DNA of 55,518 nucleotides from an uncultured Campylobacter sp. (GTDB lineage Bacteria > Campylobacterota > Campylobacteria > Campylobacterales > Campylobacteraceae): assembly GCF_937997535.1 (NCBI RefSeq), contig NZ_CALKTT010000099.1, positions 1 through 55,518 of the forward strand, in the 5' to 3' direction. The notes under the pieces are model-generated. The model was not told where the DNA came from. It did not search any database and saw only the letters and a list, made by a program, of their open reading frames with translations. This document shows positions 25,275 through 33,833 of this stretch, in pieces; position 1 is the first letter of the stretch, and each line of letters begins with the position of its first letter. The translations under genes were made by a program, and so were the position numbers.

Positions 25275-25389
25275 TTTAGCGCCTACAACCTTACACAAAA
25301 CTATAAATTAGCATATTTATAGTTTGTGTAACAAACGCAATTTATGCAAGGGCTTCCGAAAGTGGATCAAATTTGGATTTGCTCTAAAT

Positions 25390-27300
25390 TTAAAATGATC
25401 CGTCACTGCTACTTTCGCGGGGTTTAGGAAGCGGCGAAATTTTAGTGTAATACTCCTCTTTGCCGTTGTATGAGCTGCTAAAGACGCCGTCTGGGACGGT
25501 GAAGTTGCGCTTGGTTTGCGGATATTCTTTTAAGTAGGCATCTAAAAATTTTGCAAATACCGGTGCTGCAGTGCGACCGCCGCCCTCGACCTTTCGCATA
25601 GGTTTATAATCGTCGTTGCCGTACCAGATGATGATCTGCAAATCCGGCGTAAAGCCGCAAAACCACGCATCTATGCTATCGTTTGAGGTGCCTGTTTTGC
25701 CCGCTATGTCGATGCCCTGTACGCGTGCGCGAGTACCGGTGCCGCGCTGCACGATATTTTTTAGTAGCGTAGTCATCAGATATGCCTGTTCAGGGCGCAG
25801 CACGCGGCGGCGCTCAGGCTCGATAAAGCGAGTTTTGCCGTCCTTATCGGTAATCGAAACGATAAATTTTGACTTCGCCGTGATACCGAGCCCGGGGAAC
25901 ATCGAATACATAGTGGAGTATTCAAGCGGCGAAATTCCATAGCTGCCGATAGCCACCGACAGGGCGGGCGGGACGTTTTTGAAGCCGAACTCGCCAAGCT
26001 TTTTTACCGCGCGATCAACGCCGATAGATTGCATTAGATTTATCGAGGCAAGGTTACGCGAGCGTGTTAAAGCTTCTTTGATCGTGATGTAGCCGCTGTA
26101 AGTCTTGTCGTAATTTTTCGGCTTCCACGTTTTATCGCTGCCGTCGTCGAATTCTCTAGCTATATCGGGAACTTCGGTCATCGTCGAGTAGCCCATATCA
26201 AGGGCGATTTGATAGACGAAAGGCTTAAAGCTGGAGCCAGTTTGGCGCTGGGATTGGCTGGCGCGATTGAAATTTGATTTCGCGTAATCCACGCCACCTA
26301 CTAAGGCTAAAATTTCGCCGTTTTGCGGATGCGTGACGACCATAGCGCCGTTTACGTTGCTTGCATTAGCGTCTTTGTTGCGCTTTAAAATTTCATTGTA
26401 GCCGAAAACTAATGCCTCTTGCGCCATCGCTTGCGCCTTTAGATCAAGGCTTGTATCTATGCGGTATCCGCCCGTGCGGACGTCCGGTAGAATTTTTTCG
26501 GCTTCTTTTATGATCTCATCTACGGCATATGGCGCTACGTTTTGCGTGAGCGTTTCATTATAAATCGTAGGCTGTTCGTTCATAGCAAGCTCATATTCGG
26601 TCTTATTTATCCAGCCGAGCTCATGCATCCTATAAATCACATTATTGGCGCGCGAAAGCGACAAATCCAGGTGCTTAGTAGGATCAAAGCTGCTAGGAGC
26701 TTTCGGCAAACCCACTAAAATCGCGATCTCTTTAAGGCTTAAATCTTGCAAATCTTTTTTGAAATATCCCAAAGCCGCCGTGCGAATGCCGTAATATCCG
26801 TGTCCAAAATACACTTCGTTGAAGTAACGCTCTAGAATTTGTTCCTTGCTTAGGGCGTTTTCTATCTTAAGCGATAGGATTGCTTCTTTAATCTTGCGAT
26901 CAAGCTTCTTTTCGCTAGAAAGAACTAAATTTCGCGTGATCTGCTGCGTAATCGTAGAAGCCCCTTCGACGAATTTCATCGCTTTGACATCCTTAATAAT
27001 CGCCCTAAAAATCGCCTCGACATTCACGCCGCCGTGTTCGAAAAACGCCGTATCCTCGATAGCTACGAGCGCCTCGATTACGCGGCCTGGAATCTCGTCG
27101 AATTTTACGTAAATTCTATTTTGTTCATTAAAAACATTGGCTATCAAATTACCGTTGCGGTCATAAATTTTAGTCGTAAGCTCGGGATGATAATCGATGA
27201 TCGAGTCCGATTCCAAGCGGATTTGCGAGTAAAAATACAAAAAAATTCCGCCTGCGGCAAACGCACAAACCGTAATAAAACTAAATAAAACTCTTACCAT
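25390..27300 (-). CDS. Class A penicillin-binding protein (PBP1A type)
   Basis: Bifunctional peptidoglycan synthase of the inner membrane, 636 residues. Helix at about residues 3-24; glycosyltransferase (GT51) motifs EDTAFFEHGG (82-91, catalytic Glu) and GASTITQQ (113-120); transpeptidase motifs S-S-F-K at 356-359 (active serine 356), S-R-N at 414-416 and KTGT at 535-538. It overlaps the 3' end of maf by 7 nt and so belongs to the alaS-membrane protein-maf-PBP operon. In C. jejuni the equivalent is, from memory, called pbpA. Confidence 0.95.
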   Translation of the reverse strand: MVRVLFSFITVCAFAAGGIFLYFYSQIRLESDSIIDYHPELTTKIYDRNGNLIANVFNEQNRIYVKFDEIPGRVIEALVAIEDTAFFEHGGVNVEAIFRAIIKDVKAMKFVEGASTITQQITRNLVLSSEKKLDRKIKEAILSLKIENALSKEQILERYFNEVYFGHGYYGIRTAALGYFKKDLQDLSLKEIAILVGLPKAPSSFDPTKHLDLSLSRANNVIYRMHELGWINKTEYELAMNEQPTIYNETLTQNVAPYAVDEIIKEAEKILPDVRTGGYRIDTSLDLKAQAMAQEALVFGYNEILKRNKDANASNVNGAMVVTHPQNGEILALVGGVDYAKSNFNRASQSQRQTGSSFKPFVYQIALDMGYSTMTEVPDIAREFDDGSDKTWKPKNYDKTYSGYITIKEALTRSRNLASINLMQSIGVDRAVKKLGEFGFKNVPPALSVAIGSYGISPLEYSTMYSMFPGLGITAKSKFIVSITDKDGKTRFIEPERRRVLRPEQAYLMTTLLKNIVQRGTGTRARVQGIDIAGKTGTSNDSIDAWFCGFTPDLQIIIWYGNDDYKPMRKVEGGGRTAAPVFAKFLDAYLKEYPQTKRNFTVPDGVFSSSYNGKEEYYTKISPLPKPRESSSDGSF

Positions 27301-27839
27301 ACAAACCTCTTTAAATTTTCCAGATCAAGCCCCATCGCCGTGAATTTTGACCCACGCGAGCTTTTGATATATTTTTCGTTAAAGCCTTCGATACTCATCG
27401 CACCCGCCTTGCCGCGCCAATCACTGCTAGCGATATAGCCTTTTAAATCCGCTTCATTAAATTCCGCAAATTCAAAGCTTGCGACGCTAAGTGCCGAAAG
27501 TTCTAGCGCCTTACTGCAAAAAATCATCGCAGTATAAACAGCGCAGCTAGCACCGCTTTGAGCCCGCAGCATCCTTAACGCGTCCGCTTCATCCCGCGCC
27601 TTGCCTAAAATTTCGCCGCCGGCAAGTACGGAGCTATCGGCAAACAGCACCCTATCATAATTTTTATAAATTTTAAAAAACTGCACTTTCTTGGCTACGG
27701 CAACGCGGTAAGCATAGGTGCGTGCATCGTCCTTGCTAATGCCGCTTTCGTCGAAATTAAAAGGAATTTGCGTAAATTCTACGCCGTTATCCTTTAGAAT
27801 TTGTGCTCTAGTAGGCGAACTGGAAGCTAAATAAATCAT
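27294..27839 (-). CDS. maf: Maf-family nucleoside triphosphate pyrophosphatase
   Basis: Hydrolyses non-canonical or modified nucleotides (house-cleaning) and has been linked to septum formation. The 181 residues start MIYLASSSPTRAQILKDNGVEF, with the family signature S-S-x-x-R. FADSSV stands in the place of the usual A-D-T-V/I catalytic aspartate segment, and the end has the F-N-E-K-Y-I and G-L-D-L-E-N features. The start at 27839 overlaps the stop of the upstream gene as TGATG, which decides against a longer frame beginning 12 codons earlier. It overlaps the PBP gene downstream by 7 nt. Confidence 0.92.
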   Translation of the reverse strand: MIYLASSSPTRAQILKDNGVEFTQIPFNFDESGISKDDARTYAYRVAVAKKVQFFKIYKNYDRVLFADSSVLAGGEILGKARDEADALRMLRAQSGASCAVYTAMIFCSKALELSALSVASFEFAEFNEADLKGYIASSDWRGKAGAMSIEGFNEKYIKSSRGSKFTAMGLDLENLKRFVW

Positions 27840-28348
27840 CAAAACTCGCCCACCGTCACGCCTAGATAAACGCAAATCAGCGTGACTACGATATTTAGCG
27901 GGATGAAATATTTAACGACGATGATTAAATGCTCATTCGCCTCAAGCTCATCGCCCGCATCCAAAGCTCGCTTCAAAGATAAAATTTTATAATGCATGTA
28001 GATAAAATTTAGTAGTATAAAGCCGGCGCCAGCCCATAGCGTCGCAATCGCGCCTTTTACCATAGGATCTGAAAATTTAAAACTTCCGCCGTCCGCAAGA
28101 AAAAATCCACTTACGCAAACGATCACCAAAAATAGCGCAAAGAACTGCTCATAGCGTTTCATATATCGCAAAATTTCTGTAAATTTTACATCCTTCGCAT
28201 CCGCTTGGTTTTTACTGCTTAAATTCATAAAAATTCGCGCGATCAAAAATACACAGATCTGCGCGCAGACCAAAAAAATCACGCTTAAAATGTGAATCAG
28301 CGGCAAAATTTGCGAGGCTTTGATGAAGCTCGAATCGATCTCGTTCAA
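27839..28348 (-). CDS. Four-helix membrane protein between alaS and maf
   Basis: 169 residues with four hydrophobic helices (about 15-40, 68-88, 98-118 and 146-165). A histidine sits in helix 1 (PLIHILSVIF) and another after helix 3 (YMHYKIL), a pattern seen in CopD/HemJ-like haem or copper membrane proteins, though this is only suggestive. The start is TTG, overlapping the alaS stop as TTGA, and the stop overlaps maf as TGATG, so it is translationally coupled on both sides. I recall no named homolog. Confidence 0.75.
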   Translation of the reverse strand: MNEIDSSFIKASQILPLIHILSVIFLVCAQICVFLIARIFMNLSSKNQADAKDVKFTEILRYMKRYEQFFALFLVIVCVSGFFLADGGSFKFSDPMVKGAIATLWAGAGFILLNFIYMHYKILSLKRALDAGDELEANEHLIIVVKYFIPLNIVVTLICVYLGVTVGEF

Positions 28349-30888
28349 ATTTTACCTTTTGCGTAGGCGATCGCTTCTTTAATCGCTTCTTCGATTTTTA
28401 GCACGTCCCTGCCGCCCGCGGTCGCAAAATCATCGCGTCCGCCGCCGCCGCCGCCTAAAATTTGCGCCGCGAGCTTAACCCACTCGCCAGCTTTGATCGG
28501 CGCGTTTTTAACACCTGCTGCGATTGAAATTTTGCCGTCGGTGCCTACTTGCATCAGCATTATCGCCGCCTTTTCGTGGCTATTTTTAAACTCATCTATC
28601 ATAGTTTTTATATCACCGCTTTCGACTGAGGCTACGCAAAGTTTAGTATCACCGACATTTAGAAAAGCCAGTGCATGAGAACTGCTTGCATGCTTGATCT
28701 GATCTTTTAGCGATCTGATCTCATCTTTTAATTTCTCAATAGCGCGGAGAGGCTCAATCCCCTTTAGCTCCGCAGAAATTTCAGCAAGCTTAGCGCGATT
28801 TTGAAGCGCTAAATTTAAAGCCGCGCGCGAACAAACTGCCTCGATACGCCTGACGCCCGCACTTACGCCGCTTTCTTTGACGATAAAAAACGACCCTATT
28901 TCGCTTAAATTACGCACGTGAATTCCGCCGCAAAGCTCCTTACTAATCTCTCCGAAGCTCACAACGCGCACTTTTGAGCCATATTTTTCGCCAAAAAGCG
29001 CGATTGCACCGCTGTTTTTAGCGTCATCTATATCCATAATCTCAGTTTTTGCCGCACAGCCCTTGCAAACGGCGTTATTTACAAATTCCTCGATTTTAGC
29101 TAGCTCCTCGTCGCTAAGTGCCTTAGGATGCGAGAAGTCAAATCTTAAGCGGTCCGCTTCAACCAAGCTTCCTGCTTGAGCGATATGAGCCCCTAACACC
29201 GCACGAAGCGCCGCATGCAAAAGATGCGTCGCGCTGTGATGACGTGCAATCTGCTCACGCTCCTCAGAAACCTTGAGCCCGACGATATCGCCGATTTTCA
29301 TGTTACGATTAAGGCGCAAGTGGGATAAATTTAGCCCATAAAATTTCTGCGTATCAAACACATCGGCTATGGACTCCACTTCGCCGCTATCGCCCGTCTG
29401 ACCGCCACTTTGTGCATAAAACGGAGTGATATCAAACATCGCCCAGCCGATATCGCCAGCTTTGAGCTCATCCACTTCCGCAAAATCCTCGTTAAGTAGC
29501 GCTAAAACCTTGCTCGTGCGGCTAAGCTCTTCGTAACCGCTAAATTTATTCTCACCAAATTTCTCTAGCAGCGCCTTAAAATCGCCACGGACGTTTTTAT
29601 CGCCACTGCCCTTCCATGCGGCTTTAGCTATCTGCCTTTGCTCGCTCATAAGCGCGTCAAATTTAGCTTCATCCACGCGCAAATTTTTCTCGCGCAGCAT
29701 ATCAGCGGTCAGATCGAGCGGAAAGCCGTAGGTATCATATAACTTAAACGCGACCTCGCCGCTAAAAATTTCTTTAGTGCGCGCAAGCTCCTCGTTAAAA
29801 AGCTCGATGCCGTTTGCCAAAGTGGCGAAAAACCGCTCCTCTTCGAGCTTGATCTGCTCCTTTACGGCTTGCTTTTTCTCATTCAAATAGGCGTAGTGTC
29901 CGCCCATCAGCTCGCATACTTTATCCACAAGGTGATACATAAAGGGCTCTTTTATACCGAGCAGATAGCCGTGGCGAACGGCGCGGCGCAGAATTCTACG
30001 CAAAACGTACCCCCTGCCCTCGCGATTAAAATTTGTTCCCTGCGCTAGCAAAAACGTAACCGAGCGGATATGATCGGCGATGACGCGGTAGCTCGCGCCG
30101 CTTTCATAAACGTAAGGTTTGCCGCAAAGCTTTGCAACCTCATCAATTAGCGGCATAAAAAGCGAGCTGTCGTAGTTGCTAAACTTGCCCTCCTTAATCG
30201 CCGTGACGCGCTCAAGTCCCATACCCGTGTCGATGCTAGGCTTTGGAAGCGGGCTAAGCTTGCCGTCTTTGCTACGCTCGTACTGCATAAAAACTAAATT
30301 CCAAATCTCTAAAAAGCGGTCGCCGTCGCCGCCCATATAATCCTCACTTCCGTGAAAATGCTCCTCGCCCTGATCGTAAAAAATTTCGCTGCACGGACCG
30401 CACGGGCCGGTATCGCCCATCGCCCAAAAGTTATCGTGATCGCCGAAACGGTAGATGCGCTCCTGCGCTATGTGCTGCGCCCAGAACCCAAACGCCTCGT
30501 CGTCTTTCTCGTGCACGGTGACGTAGAGTTTTTCTTTGGGAAGCTTTAAAATTTCGGTTACGAACTCCCACGCATAGACGATCGCCTGCTCTTTGAAATA
30601 CTCGCCGAAGCTGAAATTTCCAAGCATCTCAAAAAACGTATGGTGGCGCGCGGTGTAGCCGACGTTGTCTAGGTCGTTGTGTTTGCCGCCGGCACGGATG
30701 CAGGTCTGACAGCTCGTGCGGATAGGCGGGATCGGACGCGGAACGGCTCCTGTAAATATACTTTTAAAGGGCACCATGCCCGCATTTGTAAACAGTAAGC
30801 TGTCATCATCTGGCACCAGCGGCGCGCTGGGGATGATCTGATGGCCCTTGCTTGCAAAGAAATTTAAATATTCGCTTCTAATATCCAT
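28345..30888 (-). CDS. alaS: Alanine--tRNA ligase
   Basis: Charges tRNA-Ala. 847 residues in the usual order: catalytic class II core (EYLNFFASKGHQIIPSAPLVP, FTNAGMVPFK, HHTFFEMLGNFSFG), tRNA-recognition region, editing domain with HHSATHLLHAAL and the zinc-type C-GG-I-H motif (LCGGIHV), then the C-Ala domain with ILGGGGGGR. First gene of the alaS-membrane protein-maf-PBP operon. A TAAAAT -10-like box is present about 40 nt upstream on the minus strand. AGGAC precedes the ATG. Confidence 0.97.
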   Translation of the reverse strand: MDIRSEYLNFFASKGHQIIPSAPLVPDDDSLLFTNAGMVPFKSIFTGAVPRPIPPIRTSCQTCIRAGGKHNDLDNVGYTARHHTFFEMLGNFSFGEYFKEQAIVYAWEFVTEILKLPKEKLYVTVHEKDDEAFGFWAQHIAQERIYRFGDHDNFWAMGDTGPCGPCSEIFYDQGEEHFHGSEDYMGGDGDRFLEIWNLVFMQYERSKDGKLSPLPKPSIDTGMGLERVTAIKEGKFSNYDSSLFMPLIDEVAKLCGKPYVYESGASYRVIADHIRSVTFLLAQGTNFNREGRGYVLRRILRRAVRHGYLLGIKEPFMYHLVDKVCELMGGHYAYLNEKKQAVKEQIKLEEERFFATLANGIELFNEELARTKEIFSGEVAFKLYDTYGFPLDLTADMLREKNLRVDEAKFDALMSEQRQIAKAAWKGSGDKNVRGDFKALLEKFGENKFSGYEELSRTSKVLALLNEDFAEVDELKAGDIGWAMFDITPFYAQSGGQTGDSGEVESIADVFDTQKFYGLNLSHLRLNRNMKIGDIVGLKVSEEREQIARHHSATHLLHAALRAVLGAHIAQAGSLVEADRLRFDFSHPKALSDEELAKIEEFVNNAVCKGCAAKTEIMDIDDAKNSGAIALFGEKYGSKVRVVSFGEISKELCGGIHVRNLSEIGSFFIVKESGVSAGVRRIEAVCSRAALNLALQNRAKLAEISAELKGIEPLRAIEKLKDEIRSLKDQIKHASSSHALAFLNVGDTKLCVASVESGDIKTMIDEFKNSHEKAAIMLMQVGTDGKISIAAGVKNAPIKAGEWVKLAAQILGGGGGGRDDFATAGGRDVLKIEEAIKEAIAYAKGKI

Positions 30889-30974
30889 GATTTGTCCTAT
30901 TTCAAGTTAAATTTTAAAGGCGCATTTTAGCCAAATTAGATTTTAAAAACTATAAAATTTTAACCATTCTTAGT

Positions 30975-30980
30975 TATAAT
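30975..30980 (+). promoter_or_regulatory. Probable -10 box for the oxidoreductase-hemH operon
   Basis: A perfect TATAAT 30 nt upstream of the oxidoreductase ATG, behind A/T-rich DNA, in the 122-bp gap shared with the divergent alaS promoter. Confidence 0.5.
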
Positions 30981-31010
30981 GGCGCGAAAGATTAAATTTA
31001 GGGCATAACG

Positions 31011-31883
31011 ATGAAAAAAAAGATAGCGATCATAGGTATGGGCGAGCTTGGTCAAAAGCACTTCAGCGAGCTAAGAAGGAGCGATTATTTCGAGCTTGTA
31101 GCGCTTTATCATAAGGGCAGCAGTGAAAATTTCGGCCCGCGCTATCCGATCTTTGATAATCTAACCGATCTTTTTAACGTCGCTAAGCCCGACGCCGTAG
31201 TCATCACGGCTCCCCCGCCATCGCATAAAGAGCTGATTTTAAAATGCCTGCCGTTTACCAAAAATATCTTCGTAGAATCTCCGCTCGCACAAAGCCTAGC
31301 CGAAGCCAGAGAGATAAATTACGCAGTCACCACTAACGGTACGCGCCTAGCCGTAGGCTACTCCGACCGCTACAATCCAGTAATCGTATCCTTGCTACGC
31401 GAGCTTGCCAAGGGGGATAAAATTTTTTCGATGAGCTTTGTAAGCGGTTTTGCAAACGATGATAGAGCAGATATTGTCGCCAATGCCCTTTTTAGAGATA
31501 TCGATCTTGTGCGGCTGCTTTCTCACAGCGAGATAGCTTGCATAGAACTTAGCAAAAATATCTCTAAAGAGCGCACTCTAGCCGCATGCGCGACGCTTCA
31601 CACAAAAAGCGGCTGCTATTGCACGCTAATGCAGTCCAATCTCTATCCGATCAGGCGCCACGGTATCGAAATTTGCACCGACAGCGGCGTGTATTTCGGC
31701 GATCTAATCTCAATAACTCTTTTTAAAATTACGCCTGACGGGCGCGTAAATCTGCGCGTCGATCGCGATGACTTTTCGCTACGGCGTGAACACGAAGCGT
31801 TTTGCGCGATGTGCGACAGCAGCGTCGACGCGGGACTTGCAAGCGTAGAGGACGCGATAAAAATACGAGAAATCATCTCATGA
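31011..31883 (+). CDS. Gfo/Idh/MocA-family oxidoreductase
   Basis: A 290-residue NAD(P)-dependent dehydrogenase-like protein. The Rossmann start IAIIGMGELGQKHFSEL is clear, followed by DAVVITAPPPSHKELILKCL and FVESPLAQSLAEA, where the usual E-K-P of the family is E-S-P. The missing lysine may matter, as it often helps catalysis. The C-terminal half has the family's beta-sheet layout. Substrate unknown. It overlaps hemH by ATGA, a pairing I also remember from C. jejuni, which hints at a shared transcript rather than a shared pathway. Confidence 0.85.
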   Translation: MKKKIAIIGMGELGQKHFSELRRSDYFELVALYHKGSSENFGPRYPIFDNLTDLFNVAKPDAVVITAPPPSHKELILKCLPFTKNIFVESPLAQSLAEAREINYAVTTNGTRLAVGYSDRYNPVIVSLLRELAKGDKIFSMSFVSGFANDDRADIVANALFRDIDLVRLLSHSEIACIELSKNISKERTLAACATLHTKSGCYCTLMQSNLYPIRRHGIEICTDSGVYFGDLISITLFKITPDGRVNLRVDRDDFSLRREHEAFCAMCDSSVDAGLASVEDAIKIREIIS

Positions 31884-32962
31884 AAAAAGCCCTGATCCTG
31901 CTGAATATGGGCGGTCCGAACAATCTGAGTGAGGTTGAAGTTTTTTTAAAAAATATGTTTAACGACCCTTTTATTTTGGGCGTTAAGAGTGATTTTTGGC
32001 GCAGCGTTTTGGCCTCTCTCATCGTAAAAAGCAGAACCGCATCGGCGCGCAGCAACTACGAAAAACTGGGCGGGCGCTCGCCGATATGCTCCATCACCGA
32101 AGCGCTTTGCGAGCGGGTAAATGAACTAGCGCGAGCAAAATTCGGCGCGGAGTTAAAATTTGAAAATGCGGCGAGTGTAAGCGCTGCAAATGAGCCGTCG
32201 CAAGACGTTTCATCGCAGAGCAAGCCGTCGCAAGAGGCACAGACACAAAACGAGGCGCCGCAGGATGAAAAACCGATAGACGAGCTAATTTGCGATTATG
32301 CGATGAATTACACGCCGCCATTTGCGGAGGATGTGTTTAAAAAATATGCGGATTTTGACGAGATAATTTTGATGCCTTTGTATCCGCACTTCTCGAAAAC
32401 TACGGTGCAATCGAGCCTGTGCTCTGCCGAAGCGGCGCTTAAACGGCTCGGTATAAAAAATTATAAAACCATTGATATTTTCTACGACAACGCCGCTTAC
32501 AACGAAATTTTACTAAATTTAATCGCAAGCTGCGTCGCAAAATTTAGCGCGGATGAAATTTCGCAAATTTCGCTCATATTTTCTGCGCATTCGCTGCCGG
32601 TAAAAATGATCACCGCGGGTGATCCTTACGAGGCACAGGTAGGGGAGCACGTGGAAATTTTAAAAAATCTGCTGGCTGCGCGCGGGATTAAATTTAAAGA
32701 GATTATCTTGGCGTATCAATCGCGCCTTGGCCCCGTGAAGTGGCTAGAGCCCAATATCGCGGACGTTTTGCGGGATCTGCAGAGCAAAAAAGCGCTGATA
32801 TTTCCGATCGCGTTTTGCGTAGATAATTCCGAGACCGATTTTGAGCTGGATATTTTTTATCGAGCTCGGGCGCGCGAGCTGGATTACGAATACTACGAAG
32901 TGTGCAAATGCCCGAATTCCCGCGAGGATTTTGCGAAATTTATACTCGCGCAGGCGCTGTAA
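31880..32962 (+). CDS. hemH: Ferrochelatase with a low-complexity insertion
   Basis: Inserts iron into protoporphyrin IX, the last step of haem synthesis. From the ATG at 31880 (ATGA overlap with the previous stop) the protein has 360 residues. It begins KKALILLNMGGPNNLSEVEVFL and contains the catalytic histidine motif FSAHSLP (His 237), YQSRLGPVKWLEP and the acidic VDNSETDFELDIFY. Between about residues 96 and 133 there is a Ser/Gln/Glu/Pro-rich insertion absent from usual bacterial ferrochelatases (310-350 residues). It includes a near-duplicate E/K-P-S-Q-D/E word, coded by the 13-mer AGCCGTCGCAAGA repeated 24 nt apart. Confidence 0.95.
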   Translation: MKKALILLNMGGPNNLSEVEVFLKNMFNDPFILGVKSDFWRSVLASLIVKSRTASARSNYEKLGGRSPICSITEALCERVNELARAKFGAELKFENAASVSAANEPSQDVSSQSKPSQEAQTQNEAPQDEKPIDELICDYAMNYTPPFAEDVFKKYADFDEIILMPLYPHFSKTTVQSSLCSAEAALKRLGIKNYKTIDIFYDNAAYNEILLNLIASCVAKFSADEISQISLIFSAHSLPVKMITAGDPYEAQVGEHVEILKNLLAARGIKFKEIILAYQSRLGPVKWLEPNIADVLRDLQSKKALIFPIAFCVDNSETDFELDIFYRARARELDYEYYEVCKCPNSREDFAKFILAQAL

Positions 32963-32968
32963 ATTTAG

Positions 32969-32985
32969 AGATTAAAATTTAATCT
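32969..32985. terminator. A/T palindrome at the hemH 3' end
   Basis: AGATTAAA and TTTAATCT flank a single A, and the sequence continues TTT on the plus strand. It overlaps the last codons of the convergent minus-strand gene. A weak hairpin; terminator function is a guess. Confidence 0.3.
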
Positions 32986-33548
32986 TTTAGTTTGGATTTT
33001 TTATATTCTTTATGAAGCTTGAGGATTGAATACAATGCGGATAAAAATAGCAATATACTAGTTAAGGTTAGTATATTTCTTTGAAAATATAAATTATCCC
33101 AATCCTCTGCATTTGAGGTATGTATTTTTGTTCCATCGCAATACCCGTATTCATTTAAAAATCTTTCCGACATTTTAATTTTTACGCAAATTTGATCTAT
33201 ATAGTTTTTGTAAATTAAATCACAAAATTGCATACCGAATTGTTCATAATCTGTCTTGCTATTTCCGATATGCAGATCAAAAATTTTACCGCTTCCTCGC
33301 ACGGATATATTGCAGCCGGTTCCGCCACGATAGCTATCATATTTATGAAATTCGCTTATAGTTCCAACAAAAACAAAAGGATCTTCTATATTTTTTCTAC
33401 TAGGTGCGCTTTGATATGCTATCAAAAGAAGCATCGGTGCGATAAATGAAACGCAAACAACGATTAGCGTTATAAAAGTATGCTTCCGATCAAAGCCGAA
33501 TTTAATCAAATCATACCAATAATCTACGTAGTAAAGCGGGTTTTTCAT
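32979..33548 (-). CDS. Two-helix membrane protein, unknown function
   Basis: 189 residues with a helix at about 26-45 (FITLIVVCVSFIAPMLLLIAY) and one near 158-175 (LTLTSILLFLSALYSI), enclosing a polar domain with four cysteines, probably periplasmic. The C-terminus is lysine-rich and cytosolic. AAGGAATAC precedes the ATG. Codon use is more A/T-rich than the neighbours. Topology matches the protein at 18995-19630, but I see no shared motif. Convergent with hemH. Family not recognised. Confidence 0.65.
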   Translation of the reverse strand: MKNPLYYVDYWYDLIKFGFDRKHTFITLIVVCVSFIAPMLLLIAYQSAPSRKNIEDPFVFVGTISEFHKYDSYRGGTGCNISVRGSGKIFDLHIGNSKTDYEQFGMQFCDLIYKNYIDQICVKIKMSERFLNEYGYCDGTKIHTSNAEDWDNLYFQRNILTLTSILLFLSALYSILKLHKEYKKSKLKD

Positions 33549-33833
33549 TGTATTCCTTTAGTAGCTTTTGGCAAATCAGAATATTCTTGTAGCGATTTAA
33601 AACCACCTGTAATAAGTACACCTTTTATCAACACTTCCTCTACTCATCTATATCTCCTTTATTAAAATTAAGGCATTGGAATTTTGAGCGTCAGAATTTT
33701 CCTGTGAGCCTCGCTCTAAATTTTGACGTCGTTCGTTTAGAATTTTCTTTAGCTCTTCGAGCCTTGCCTCGTTCATCCTTATCCCCGCTAAACTGCCTAT
33801 TTAGAAGTCTAAATTTAAACCCCAAGCTAAATT

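Noticed and set aside
31802..31879. Longer hemH start, 26 codons upstream
   Set aside because: The extension is Arg-rich, overlaps the oxidoreductase gene and does not match ferrochelatase; the ATGA start at 31880 fits the family.
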